Made by a program: the position numbers and the translations under genes. This document shows, piece after piece, positions 22,725 through 33,805 of a stretch of DNA of 64,000 bases. Position 1 is the first letter of the stretch, and each line of letters starts with the position of its first letter. The notes beneath the pieces are model-generated. The model was not told where the DNA came from, ran no database searches, and saw only the letters and a list, made by a program, of their open reading frames with translations. The stretch lies in the NCBI GenBank assembly GCA_025266875.1, contig JALLLT010000034.1:186001-250000 (forward strand), in the 5' to 3' direction. Source of the stretch: Fennellomyces sp. T-0311 (lineage: Eukaryota > Mucoromycota > Mucoromycetes > Mucorales > Lichtheimiaceae).

Positions 22725-24563
22725 TTATACTTGGATCTGCCCGCCTCTACGGTGCTTGACAACAGTGTAATAAATAAGGTACAGCGTAGCCAGAGATCCA
22801 ACGATCAAGCATGAGAATCCAAAGACATCGCCCGTATAACCATACAGTGTCTTGGCACGCTTCTGGATGGGAAGGTGGAAGAGATACTGAGTATCCGTAA
22901 TGGCTGGTACGTTCTGGGAATAGATGCCATTGAGTGTAGGTTCAAAAACACCAGACAAACCCTGTGATCCACATCGGAGCATCGTGAATCCGTTCTCAAC
23001 TGCACGCAATCCATTGCTTCTACCGTGATATGTTCCCTCGGGTCCTACATTCCCTTATCAGATTCTAACCCGACGCATTTATGGGGTCACTTACCCCAAG
23101 TCCACGATGACTGGACCATCACGTCCACGTTATGCTTGCTAGCCTGTCGAATAAACCACGGGAAATTGAAGTCAAAGCATATGCCGCCGCTGATGCGACC
23201 AAACTCGGGCGTATCCACGTACTGGATTTCTTCCTTGCCTGGTGGACGTGGTTCCTGTTTCCTACCTTAGAAACAAGAGACGGTGATAGATTTTGTATGG
23301 CTTACAATGAAAGGTACGGGATAGGCTTTCTTGTAATTGATGCCAACTTCGCCGTTGGGCAAGACTAACACAAGCTTATTCTCGGAGACATCGGGTGGGA
23401 TGATTTGCATGTAAGTAAGCATAAGATAGACACCCTTTTCCTTGGCGAATGCCTGCGACTTGCTAATCAAACTCTCTTCCTCCTCATAACTTGATGTGGA
23501 TGCCGTTTCCTCGGACCATGCGATCAATTTAGCACCAGCCTAAATACAAATCGCACATGAGCCTTTCGGTCTCCCACACCAAAAAAATAGTCTTACATCT
23601 GCAAGTATGGCAGAACGATTGAGCCAGCGGTCATGATCTGCTTGGAGTTGCCAATTAATGCCACCGGGACCGATGACACAGCCAACTGGGATATTCTCAG
23701 GAACGTATTCTGGATATCCGACTTGGAAGAAGGAGCCGCGATGGATATGGATCAAGGAGCCGCCAAAGAGAGCCAGCAAGGTGATCAGTGCCGCGTACCA
23801 TGTTGCGGGATGCAATAACCAAGCATGAGGACGATGAGTGCGTTGTTGTTCTTCTTCTTCGTCTGTAAAGACCGGCTTTTCAGATGAAAGTTTGAATTCT
23901 TGAACAACAGTGGCGAACAAAGTCAAGATAAAGTCAATGGCAGGACGTCCACCCAGCCAAGTGGCGGCTTGCACGATATCGGCAAAGGCAAGCAACACAG
24001 AGTTCGAATAGACAAGCCCGTCGCCAAACCCGATCCAGTGTCCGAAAATACCCAGCCAAGTACCAGTGAAGAGCAGTGGAAATACAAGCACGCGTAACGC
24101 GACAGAATCATGACGACTGGCAAGGAAGTCGCCAGCTAGAGCTATAAGTACATTGACTGCAGCACAAATGGCCACCACTACAAGAACCCTAATTGGTAAT
24201 TGCAAAAAGCAAATGAACGCGATTGGCATTACCTAGCATCCACCACGGGTGTTGGAACTTGCCATGGCCGTACAAGTCGTCTTGCAGGCCAAGTATGGAT
24301 ATCCAGAACGATAGAAGATTCACGAGGCCGGCAAGTATGACATTATACCAATGCTGACGCGAGTAATAGAGTAAGAAGGGGAAATAGAATACGGTAACGA
24401 CGGGTATGGCATGAAACGCACTCGAAAACAGACTAATAGAGCGCGAAACAGCGTTAAAAAATTTTGGGCTGACACAATGAATTTGATCTTACCCAACAAC
24501 AAATAACGGTGCAATTAACCAATGGTCGATAACAGCTGCTTTCACTTTTTCTTGTATCGTCAT
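22725..24563 (-). CDS. Lnt-like membrane carbon-nitrogen hydrolase, copy 2
   Basis: Tandem paralogue of the preceding gene. The start is the ATG at 24563 (MTIQEKVKAAVIDHWLI), which aligns with the start of copy 1, and the stop is at 22725. The order is the same: membrane helices (ALRVLVFPLLFTGTWLGIFG, WYAALITLLALFGGS), then the nitrilase domain from PVGCVIGPGGINWQ. Triad residues are again present: Glu in AWSEETAST, Lys in NYKKAYPVPF, Cys in GGICFDFNFPWFI. The last helix is FGFSCLIVGSLATLYLIYY with a basic tail (KHRRGG). At least five introns are at places corresponding to copy 1. Both genes keep every catalytic residue, so both are expected to be functional, and they have diverged enough to suggest an old duplication. 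Substrate unknown. Confidence 0.75.
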
Positions 24564-25024
24564 AGCAACGGAAAAAGCTAATAAAAGGAGAAAAAAGTGC
24601 TCACTTTTTCCCGTAAGACTTTAACGCCGATGCCGTTCGCCCGATTGATCGTGACACAATCTGATACCATGATCCGTTTCCATTCCGTCAGCTGCTCCAC
24701 CTAATGCTTTTGTTTACTTTAATTACTGATAGAAAGTATTATCTTATCCTATTCTTGAATGATCTATCCCTTTGATGATGCAAGTCACCGGTTGCAAATC
24801 GACTACAATTGACCTATCCGAAATCTTGGTCTACAGTACTTGGCAAATGGATGTCTTCGGCCAGGTTCCGGTGTTTGAATGCCATCTTTACGTATAATTT
24901 TAACGATACGTCGTTTATATTGCTACTACGAGTTTGTGTATTACTTTTAAGGAAAATGGAGGATATAGCACATGCGGATAAAGGTAAAGACTAGTGGGGA
25001 AAATATACAAGTAAAAGTGGGGCT
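24564..25024. other. Intergenic region upstream of Lnt-like copy 2
   Basis: Holds the promoter of Lnt-like copy 2 and the 3' flank of the phosphatase gene. A/T-rich; no gene seen. Confidence 0.5.
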
Positions 25025-27328
25025 CTAATCTTCTTCGGTAGGACGTTGTAAATCCATTGCTTCAGTGAGACGGAAAAAGACGTCCCAATTCTCCATGGTC
25101 TTTCTGAACAGTTCCGATCCAGGTCCGTTGGAATAAATGAAGACATCAGCCATGGAATGGACATCGAGTGGCTCACCGACAGGCAAATTACCGTTCCAAT
25201 GAAGGCCTTTGCCATATTTACCAGCACGGTCATCCTTGTTGCCAACATAGAGACCATCTATTTCGGTAGCAGGCACACGGGGTTCATCAGAAAGCATCCA
25301 GGCTTCGTAATGATCGGGACCGTTATTGGAGCCAGCAGCAAGCGTAATATCAGGGTTCCAGTTGTCAGGATAACCATCCCCATCCATATCAATGTAACCG
25401 GGCCAGCCTGAGTACTCGTACGTACCGATGGCAGCACGCATTTCCTTGTTTGATGAATGTTTTGCCATGAATTTCTGGTCAACAGATCCGTATACGTCAA
25501 ACGCGTGTGCGTGATCAGCAGTAAAGAGAATAAGAGTATCTTCGTATTCGCCGTTTTGCTACAGAAGAAAAATGTAAGATAAAAAAAGTAAAAAGTTAAA
25601 AAAAAAAAGGTAAATAGTTTTACCTTGAGCCATTCAACAGTTTTTTTGATTGTCTGGTCCATTTCCAAGAGATCTGCCCATGCACGCGGGAAATCCAATG
25701 GATGGAGCTGCTTGTCGACTGAAGCAGCTTCTGACATCAAGAAGAAACCGTCATCACCGCCTCGCTTTTTTAGCACTTCAAGAGCCTTGATCGTCATGTC
25801 GTCCAACCCAGGTTGATCTGGACCGGGAGCGTCGTTACCACTAAGATCAGGCGCCGCTTCGTTACCAACGGTATTGTTGGTAAAAATGTTTCGGTCAAGC
25901 CAACTATGTGTTCTGTAGATCAGAAAAAGATCTAGAAACGATGTGATAAAAACTTACACATCCATGTTTCCCGTACGGAAGACACCTAGCAACTTTTCGT
26001 TTCCATGGTAACTGTTCAGTTGCTTCTTGTTCATGACAACCTGATAACCATGTTCTTCTTCCAGCAGAGAGTAATAGTCGGTGCCATTGAGAGCCTCTTT
26101 GCCCTTGAAATATTCGGCACCACCGGCCAACCACACATCAGGAGCAACGGCGTCCAACCAATCAGGGACGCCGTGAACAATCTGATCAACGATTTGAGCA
26201 GATTCACCACGCTCGCGCGTGTGAACGTAGAAAGCAGCAGGGGTAGCATCTTGACCAGCAGCAGTCGAAACAACGCCCACAGCCTTGCCTGGTTGACGGC
26301 GTCGGATCAATTCGGTGATCAGTTCAACCTTGGGGTCATCGAAGGGATCCTCTGAGGAGTCAGCGTGGACACCAAGCGCACTGACTGAACCTTTGTGACC
26401 TGTGGCGTAGGACGAAGCAGAGTTGGCTGAATCGGTGACCAAACCGTCAATCGAGTGGGTAATGACGTGGCCAAGGTTGTCAAAATCTTCAAATGCCAAA
26501 AAATTTTCGAATTTTCCAGAAGTATGTTTACGCGCCAGTGCACGTGCTGCGGTGATCATCTGCAGAACGATTCAGTACTTGATCGTGTGTGCAAAATGGA
26601 ATGGAATCTTACTCCGGTATTGCATCCATCAGCAATAAACAAAATGGCGTTCTTGGCTTTTTTCTTTGGCTTCTTTGGCTACGGAAAGTACGATGAGCTC
26701 AAGATGGCTGTAGAAAATAGAAGAAATAAATACGCACCTCAATAACAGTATATCGAACAGTATACGCATCCTTGGGACCATACTGAACAGATACATCATA
26801 TGTGCCAGGTTCATCAAACTTGAGTTTGCGCCACACGCGAGAAGATACATTAACATCAACAGGTTTCTTGTCAAGACCAAGAGCTTTGGCATAACGTGTT
26901 TCGATGGAATCAGTCCATGTAAAGTTCCAGTATTGCAACTCTGGTGGTTCATCGATATCAAAGAACTTATTTGCGTCCATCCATCGACCTCCATCCTTTC
27001 GAATGGCTGTCTTGAAGCTAGAGTAAGGTTCGGGCACGGGTTTGGATGTATCCTTTTCATAAGCATGCAATTCTACGCGTAAATCAAAGAACGAGCCAGG
27101 AAGAAATTGGGATCTAATAGATTTCTACGATTAGTAAAACCAGTATCGTCAAAGTGGAATAGCGGCAACTTACACATCTGGAGGAAAGATGCATGCGTGG
27201 TCGTCAGGACAGGCTCCAAGTCGAGGATATTGCCCTTCACGATCAGGAACGCGTTCATAAAAGCCGGGCCGGCCGGCGAGTGCCGTAGCACAAATTGTTG
27301 CCAATGATAGAATCAGTGCTGACTTCAT
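25025..27328 (-). CDS. Secreted alkaline phosphatase, paralogue 1
   Basis: An extracellular or wall-bound alkaline phosphatase that would release phosphate from monoesters. Six exons (27174-27328, 26738-27113, 26613-26678, 25958-26559, 25624-25912, 25025-25558) give 673 aa. The signal peptide is MKSALILSLATICATALA. A family-specific N-terminal domain (residues about 20-180, with RVELHAYEKDTSKPVPEPYS and GTYDVSVQYGPKDAYTVRY) precedes the catalytic fold. Catalytic signatures: metal-binding Asp in ILFIADGCN, nucleophile Ser in LVTDSANSASSYATGHK, DATPAAFYVHTRER, FFLMSEAASVDKQLH, FTADHAHAFDVYGSVD, and the last metal His in VHSMADVFIYSNGPGS. A DMDGDGYPDNW loop resembles an EF-hand/dockerin calcium site. 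It is transcribed away from the Lnt-like pair. Probably regulated by phosphate, but no motif proves it. Confidence 0.9.
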
Positions 27329-28065
27329 TGAAATAGCAGTGAAAGGAAGATTGTTTGCCTATTATTTTATGTCAACAAGCTGTCTTAAGTACCTTTTTTT
27401 TAGATTATGAGAAATAACAATTAGGGCAATTACTTTTTTTTTCCAGCCATACAGGTTTCCAGATGCGCCACCACGTTCTTTCGATGTTCACCTCGGGAAT
27501 ATACTACTTCTTGCCCTTCCATGAGGCTTCTCCGTATTATTGTCGATCTCCGATTCTTCAGTTTTGACCAGCCAATGAGTTTCACGCATTTGACCCACAC
27601 GATAAAAGTGTCTGACGTCCTTCCATTGATCGTTGTCAGGGTCCTTTGAAGTTACCGAATGCGTGCGCCCGTCTGACCCCATGTGATCTAGTATGGCGCT
27701 CGTTTTAATCCAGCTCTTTTTTTTTTTATTATATTACTAGGCGAGCAGTAGATAACGATATTGCTAACAGTTTCTTTAACAGCTACCAGTTTCAAGTGAT
27801 CATATATCTCATTCGGTAAGAGTACTATTCTGAGGCTTTGTGAAAACAGACTTATAACAACGAGTTGCTCTATCACCCTTGTCAATGAAGATCTGATACA
27901 GCGCAACTCCGGTAGTGATCGTCCAACCAAATTGGTTGCATCAGTACACATGGCACTTTCCAAAACCCCATGCTGTCAAATAAAAAAAAAATATACGTAC
28001 AACCATCTAGTTTAACCTATATCTTTATAACCAAAGGGCGAAACAGTACTATGGGCAGAACATAA
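27329..28065. other. Intergenic region between phosphatase 1 and the four-TM gene
   Basis: Holds the phosphatase 1 promoter. On the minus strand 27488-27682 there is a short open frame (MGSDGRTHSVTSKDPDNDQW onwards, 64 codons) that is hydrophilic and could be a small gene or exon, but it has no recognised relatives or clear partners. The rest is A/T-rich with poly-T runs. Confidence 0.35.
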
Positions 28066-29260
28066 TTAACGTAGATCTTCTTCATCTGAAGATGTATGTA
28101 CTTTGCTTGCAGATGATGGCCGCCTATCCGTGTACCGCGGTAAACAATCGTCGTCGGCTATATGGATAATCCGGCCTGATTCATTCATCCTGAGACCGAG
28201 AATTGAAAGCAAGTTGGGATCCACTTGCTTTTTCTTCTTGTTCGGCTTCAAGTTCCGATAAATTGTATCCTTTTCCTTCTTTGATGCTGGCAGATTAGAG
28301 AATTCGGTTGGTGGTATAACACTTGTGGGCGGTACGATCGTGCCAGGCGGAAGCGGTCCCATTGATTCAGGTGCAAGAGGAGGTTCCATGGGAGGAACAG
28401 CCGCACGTGGGGGAACAAGAAAGAAGGATGTTCCTGCAAATACCGCGAACACTAGCATCCAATGGATCTTACTTGGGTATTAAAAAACTGCACCTTTGTT
28501 GTAACCCAAATGTACTCTTACATAGACGATGTACATGGTAATAACACATAACAGTGACCACTTGACTTGGTTGGCAAAGAGACGGTCGCAGTTGTAGTAA
28601 TCCATATCCGACGGAATTGTCAATGTAGTGTTGCTCGATTGTTGTTGAACAGTCTCTTCTGCAAGGTTGTGTGATTGTGCTATGCACCAATCCACAAAGA
28701 TTCCGCGGTTGACGACGAAAAGAATAAAGTTGACCAGCATTGAGATTAACACGATTATTGCGCCCAGGGCAATGACGTACACCATAATCCGTACTCGTAC
28801 GTACAAAGGCTACAAACAGCGTCAGCAACTCCCCATCAAGAAGCCATCTGTACGACTATTCACCCTTAGATACACGATAAAGAAGCCAGCCAAGGTGATA
28901 CATCCAAAAAGCAGATTCGCGACCCCAAAGACGATCAGCGGAACCTCGTGCAAATGTGAATAGAACGCTGTTGCATAGTAACGATGAGTGTGGGGTTTTC
29001 TTTTATAAAAGCGTGTGTGGCACCTACGGCTCTTGTGCATGAACGCCAGTACAGCAAAGTAAAAACTGAAACCCTGATCATTGAAAAAGCATAAGCGTAC
29101 ACGTGCAGTAGCGTGCGATGCTTCGACGTACCGCCCATATTAAGCACGCGAGGCCGCTGCCATAGTGATTGCTCAAACATCCACAGCACTGGAGCGGAAT
29201 CATCAGCCGAGTCCAGTAGTATCGTGTGGCGAAGTCCTCATAACCGGGTGCAAAGTCCAT
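28066..29260 (-). CDS. Predicted four-transmembrane protein with proline-rich tail, unidentified
   Basis: Not assigned to a named family. From the ATG at 29260 (MDFAPGYEDFATRYYWTR) the first exon carries LQCCGCLSNHYGSGLACLIW; an intron (donor GTACGT) follows, then the exon with FSFYFAVLAFMHKSR, HEVPLIVFGVANLLFGCITL and GFFIVYLR. After a second intron comes IMVYVIALGAIIVLISMLVN, FILFVVNRGIFVDWCIAQ, a Cys/Asn-containing extracytoplasmic loop (NTTLTIPSDMDYYNCD) and WSLLCVITMYIVY, which joins across an intron to IHWMLVFAVFAGTSFFLVPP. The C-terminal ~110 residues are cytosolic, proline-rich, then basic (NLKPNKKKK) and end in acidic SSDEEDLR. Paired cysteines near the start and four helices are reminiscent of tetraspanin-like or MARVEL-like proteins, but the diagnostic CCG/PxSC pattern is not present. 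Splice joints stay in frame. Confidence 0.6.
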
Positions 29261-29378
29261 GAAGAAGAAGAAAATAGAGTGTGAAGCAAGCGGTGGAATG
29301 CAAAATTATCTTTATAAGAGTATGATACAGGGTGTAAACAATGGATCCAAATTAGGATGCTGCTAATCCAAGATAGGC

Positions 29379-29987
29379 TTATGCTTGGTTTGCGCCGTAC
29401 GTGTTTTGTACATGCTGCCGGATCGCTGCCAGAGGGTTCTGCTGGAATGCTGGCAGCTGCATCACCTTTTGAAACCGCACGATTTCCTGCATCCTATCCA
29501 TATCTACCGTCAGTACACACACACATATGCACACACTGTCCGGTGACCCCAACGTACTCGGCTTTCCTCTTGGACTTGTTGGTCTGAAACTTGTTGGTGG
29601 GTATCGCAGCCGGCTTTGGCTTGGATGACTTTGTCTCGATCGTGTCCAGAATGTCTCCAAACTCTGTCAGGTCGGTCTGTAACTTTTTGCTCTTCTTTGC
29701 TTGTCGTTTTCGCTGTACATGGGCGCGATCCAATTCTGCATTTGCTGTCGTCAGTTCTTTGATTTCTCACGAAGCCACAGTGAATTTACTTTCGAGCCAT
29801 GCATTATGGCGTTGCTTTCGCTTTTGATCTTTGGTTTCGAGTGCTGGGGCAGGTGCCTGCTGTTCATTAAAGAAATATAAGAATGAATCCTCGATTGCAC
29901 GGGGATTTTGTTTACATTGGCAGCGGTTGACCTGGCTCGCGCTTCTGACTTGGTCTTGGAGCCTCTGCTTTTCTGGACCTTGGGCAT
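29379..29987 (-). CDS. SLX9: Ribosome biogenesis protein Slx9
   Basis: Slx9 is a small basic nucleolar protein that associates with pre-40S particles and helps ITS1 processing and 40S export. The ATG at 29987 gives MPKVQKSRGSKTKSEARARS; introns (one with donor GTAAAC near 29920, one with GTAAAT near 29790, one with GTACGT near 29560) connect exons coding QAPAPALETKDQKRKQRHNA, WLES, ANAELDRAHVQRKRQAKKSK, LQTDLTEFGDILDTIE and a final RFQKVMQLPAFQQNPLAAIR. The basic first half with KRxxRHxAWLE and the C-terminal FQxVxxxPxFxxxPLxxI pattern are the Slx9/FAM207 signatures. Total length is about 165-175 aa, in the family range. It is divergent from the Bax-inhibitor gene, 144 bp away, so the two may share a promoter. 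Confidence 0.78.
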
Positions 29988-30131
29988 GTTGAGATCGATC
30001 AAAGAACTTGAAACCGGTGTCTATTTATTTCACCTGTGACTTGAGCTGTCGTCGGTCATGCCGTGCACCCAAAAAATCAACACCCGCATTGGGGTTCGGC
30101 TGCTTGGCTGCCGTTTCGTTACCCTTTAATC

Positions 30132-31162
30132 ATGTCGTACGGTGCTCAGCATCAACAGTACCCTCCTCCACCACCCGCCTACGAAGAAGAAGCTCGTCAG
30201 CCACTCTTTGGCGGCGACGGTTCAGAAAATGACGATCTTTACAAAGAAACAATCGCCAACAGCCCGTTGGAAGTGCGAATGCGTAAGCGAAATGCTTGCT
30301 TTTTTCCTACCTTGGCAACGTTGTTTCCCGCTTAGCTAATTCGCTCCCCTGCGTGGGCATGCAATAGAATTCGTGCGCAAAGTATACTCGATCCTGTCGG
30401 TGCAAATTCTGAGCACTTGCGTCATGTCGGCAATCTACATGTACAGCGAAGCTGCCAAACTGTGGGTCCAATCCAAGTAAGCGTTTCAAAGATCCATTGT
30501 GCGACAAAGGTGCCTTAACCCTAAAGTTGTTTTGCAGCGTGTGGATGCTCTACGTGTCGATGTTTGCATCTCTCGGCGTATTGTTTGCATTGATGTGGAA
30601 GGCCCGGTCGACTCCGCTAAACTACGGCTTGCTGGCCCTGTTCACGCTCATTGAGGGCCATCTGGTGGGCACCATTGGTACATATACAATGCGCATCGAA
30701 GCAAAACCAAAGCTAAACTGTTTTTGGCAGTAACCTTTTACGACCAGCAGATTGTGCTTCAGGCCTTGATCATTACGTTCGGCGTGTTTGTGGGCCTGAC
30801 GCTTTTCACTCTGCAGTCCAAGTGGGATTTCTCAGGCATGGGTCCTTTGTAAGTCAGAACGAAGAGGGTCGGCGTGTGCGCTTGCTCATGTTTTATTGGA
30901 ACACAGTCTCTTTGCCGGCATCTCCATCCTCTTTGTCGTGTCACTCGTGCAAATCTTTTTGCCGTTCTCCGAAGGCTTCCAGCTTGCCATTGCCATCGCA
31001 GGCGTGGTCATCTTCTCCGGCTACATAGTGTTCGACACGTACCTTATCTTCAACCGCTACTCGGCCGAGGACTACATCATGGCGTCCGTCAGTCTGTACA
31101 TGGATATCATCAATCTGTTCCTGCGCATCCTGCAGATTCTCAGTGCCATGCAGCGCGACTAG
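30132..31162 (+). CDS. Bax inhibitor-1 / TMBIM (LFG) family membrane protein
   Basis: Members of this family are seven-helix proteins of ER, Golgi or vacuole that act as pH-sensitive calcium leak channels and modulate stress and cell death (yeast Bxi1/Ybh3). Five exons (30132-30282, 30368-30476, 30538-30677, 30731-30848, 30907-31162) give 257 aa, the usual length. The N-terminus is proline/tyrosine-rich ([10 protein letters not shown], a PPxY motif that could recruit an Rsp5-type ligase). [18 protein letters not shown] starts the first helix, and further helices run to [17 protein letters not shown]. The family signatures are the helix 6-7 [13 protein letters not shown] and the C-terminal [14 protein letters not shown], with the two Asp residues (D in FDTYL and D in YMDI) that form the pH-sensing pair. 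All are intact. Which organelle it occupies cannot be told. Confidence 0.9.
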
Positions 31163-31485
31163 GAGCTCCAATGATAGTGCTGATATAATAATAAAGTTGC
31201 TGTATGGTATACCGCGGAAAAGCGTAATTTTGTGTGCATGAGCTGATGGGGGATTACCAATGGATCGGAGTCAGAGTTCAGGGCCACTGAAATTAATCAC
31301 AAGCAGCCCATGTGCACAGAAGTGACTCGCTGTGTGGCGATGGTCAACGACAACGTGGACAAAGCTAAGGACCGTCAGTTCCAAAGCTCAAACTGCAATA
31401 GATCTTGTGTTACCTCTTCAATGCCTACTATATAAGATCGATCTGTCGCTTACGAATCGACCACATACGCACACACCTTTCTCTC
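31163..31485. promoter_or_regulatory. Promoter region of phosphatase 2 with TATA box
   Basis: The 323-bp gap holds the 3' end of the Bax-inhibitor gene (ATAATAAAG near 31186) and a TATATAAG box at 31429-31436, 50 bases before the phosphatase ATG. No gene is seen. Confidence 0.5.
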
Positions 31486-33805
31486 ATGAAGACAGCGAGC
31501 ATCTACAAGGCTGCCTCATTGGCATTGATCTGCTCGTCTGCATTGGCTGCAGCTGGTCGTCCCGGCACTTACAGACTCAATCCCGACCCCGAGGGCCAAT
31601 ATCCTCGTCTTGGTGCTTGCCCCGACGAACATAGCTGCATTTTCCCGCCCGATTTGTCGGTTAGTATAAACAAACCCTGCATGGCACTATTCCTTACATG
31701 ACATTAGCAATTTGTACCCGGTGCATACTTTGACTTGCGTGTGGAATTGCATGCGTACGACAAGGATTCGTCCAAACCCGTGCCGGAGCCGTACTCTAGC
31801 TTCAAGACAACCGTTCGAAAGGACGGTGGCAGGTGGGTCGACGCTGATGATTTCTTTGACTTTGACAAGACGCCTGCTTTGGAGAACTGGAGCTTTAACT
31901 GGACCGATTCCATTGAGACTGCCTTGACCGATGCAAAGCCTGTCGAAGTTGCTGTCACCTCTCGTATTTGGCGCAAGATTAAGTTTGATAAGCCAGGTAC
32001 CTATGATGTTTCCGTTCAGTATGGTCCCAAGGATGGTTACACTGTTCGATATACCGTCATTGAGGTATGTATTCTGGTATTCCACCCCTTTTTTTTACGG
32101 AAAACGGCACTAACTCTTTGGTATGTGTAGCCCAAAAAGCCCAAGAAAAAGGCAAAGAACGCCATTCTTTTCATTGCCGATGGTTGTAACGTTGGTGTAA
32201 GTAATCATAATTCTGTTATTCGTTCATGTGTCACTAAGTCATTGAAAAAGATGATTACCGCTGCTCGTGCGCTGGCTCGCAAGCACACCTCTGGCAAGTA
32301 CCACAACCTCCTTTCCTTCGAGGAGTTCGACAACCTTGGCCACGTGATTACCAACTCTATCGATGGTCTGGTCACCGATTCTGCAAACTCTGCCTCGTCC
32401 TACGCCACTGGTCACAAGGGTTCAGTCAGTGCGCTTGGTGTTTATGCCGATTCGTCCAAGGATCCCTTTGACGATCCCAAGGTTGAATTGGTCACTGAAT
32501 TGATTCGTCGCCGTCAACCTGGCAAAGCTGTCGGTGTTGTCTCTACTGCTGCTGGTCAGGATGCTACCCCTGCTGCCTTTTACGTTCACACCCGTGAGCG
32601 CGGTGAAGCTGCAGAGATTGTCGACCAAATTGTCCATGGTGTCCCTGATTGGGTTGACGCAGTGGCTCCCGACGTGTGGTTGGCTGGTGGTGCCGAATAC
32701 TTCAAGGGCGAAGATGCTCTCAATGGCACCGACTACTACAACTTGTTAGAGCAGGATTATGGCTACAAGGTTGTCTTGAACAAGAAGGACTTGAAGAACT
32801 ACCGCGATGATGACAAGTTGCTTGGTGTTTTCCGTACTGGTAACCTCGATGTGTGGATGGAACGTAATATTCTTGTCAACAACACTATCGGTAACGGTGC
32901 TGCTCCCGATCTCACTGGAAAGGATGCCTTGGGATCCGATCAGCCCGGTTTGGATGACATGACCATCAAGGCCCTGGAGGTGCTGAAGAAGCGTGGTGGC
33001 AAAGATGGCTTTTTCTTGATGTCGGAAGCTGCTTCTGTTGACAAACAACTCCATCCATTGGACTTCTCGCGTGCATGGGCTGAACTTCTCGAAATGGATG
33101 TCACCATCAGAAAGACTGTTGACTGGCTCAAGGTAAATGATGATGATAGGTGCTTGGCCGCTTTCTTGTTAACATTTTGGTTATAGAAAAACGGCGAATA
33201 CGAAGATACTTTGATTTTGTTCACCGCAGATCATTCGCATGCATTTGATGTCTGGGGTTCCGTTGATCAGAAGTACATGGCGCAGCATTCTACTGACAAG
33301 GACATGCGTGATGCCATTGGTGTCTACCAATATTCCGGCTGGCCGGGTTACTTTGACAACGATAACGATGGCTTCCCTGACAACTGGACTCCTGATATCA
33401 CTTTGGCTGCTGGTACCAACAACGGTCCTGATCACTATGAAGCTTTTGCTTTCTCTGGCAGTGGCCCCCGTTTGCCTGCTGTCAGGGGTGAGGATGGTAA
33501 CTATGCTCCCAACCCTAAGGATCAATCTGGAAAATATGGTGGTATGTTCTTACCATGACAAGTCAACGAAAATTTGCTGACTGGCTTGTTTTTCTTCAGA
33601 TGGCTTGCATTGGAACGGCAACCTTCCCGTCAACCAAGGGCAAGGTGTCCACTCTATGGCTGATGTCTTCATTTATTCCAACGGCCCTGGCTCTGATAAT
33701 TTCAAGAAGACCATTGAGAACTGGGAAGTCTTCTTTGGTATTACCGAAGCTTTGGATTTGCAGCGTCCTACAAAGAACGAGGGCAAGAAGGACAAGAAGC
33801 ACTAG
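31486..33805 (+). CDS. Secreted alkaline phosphatase, paralogue 2
   Basis: Close paralogue of the 25-kb gene on the opposite strand. Six exons (31486-31659, 31708-32064, 32131-32196, 32251-33132, 33187-33541, 33600-33805) give 679 aa. The signal peptide is KTASIYKAASLALICSSALA-like at the start. The N-terminal domain keeps RVELHAYDKDSSKPVPEPYS and GTYDVSVQYGPKDGYTVRY. Catalytic signatures: ILFIADGCNVG, nucleophile Ser in LVTDSANSASSYATGHK, DATPAAFYVHTRER, FFLMSEAASVDKQLH, FTADHSHAFDVWGSVD, VHSMADVFIYSNGPGS. The calcium-like loop is DNDNDGFPDNW. A lysine-rich KKDKKH ends the protein. Its codons are strongly biased to C/T-ending forms (GGT, GCT, CTC, AAG) compared with the other two copies, which suggests it is the highly expressed member. 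Introns only partly coincide with those of its paralogues. Confidence 0.92.

Noticed and set aside
29357..29587. Plus-strand frame over the SLX9 3' end
   Set aside because: Antisense shadow of the SLX9 final exons; no motif.
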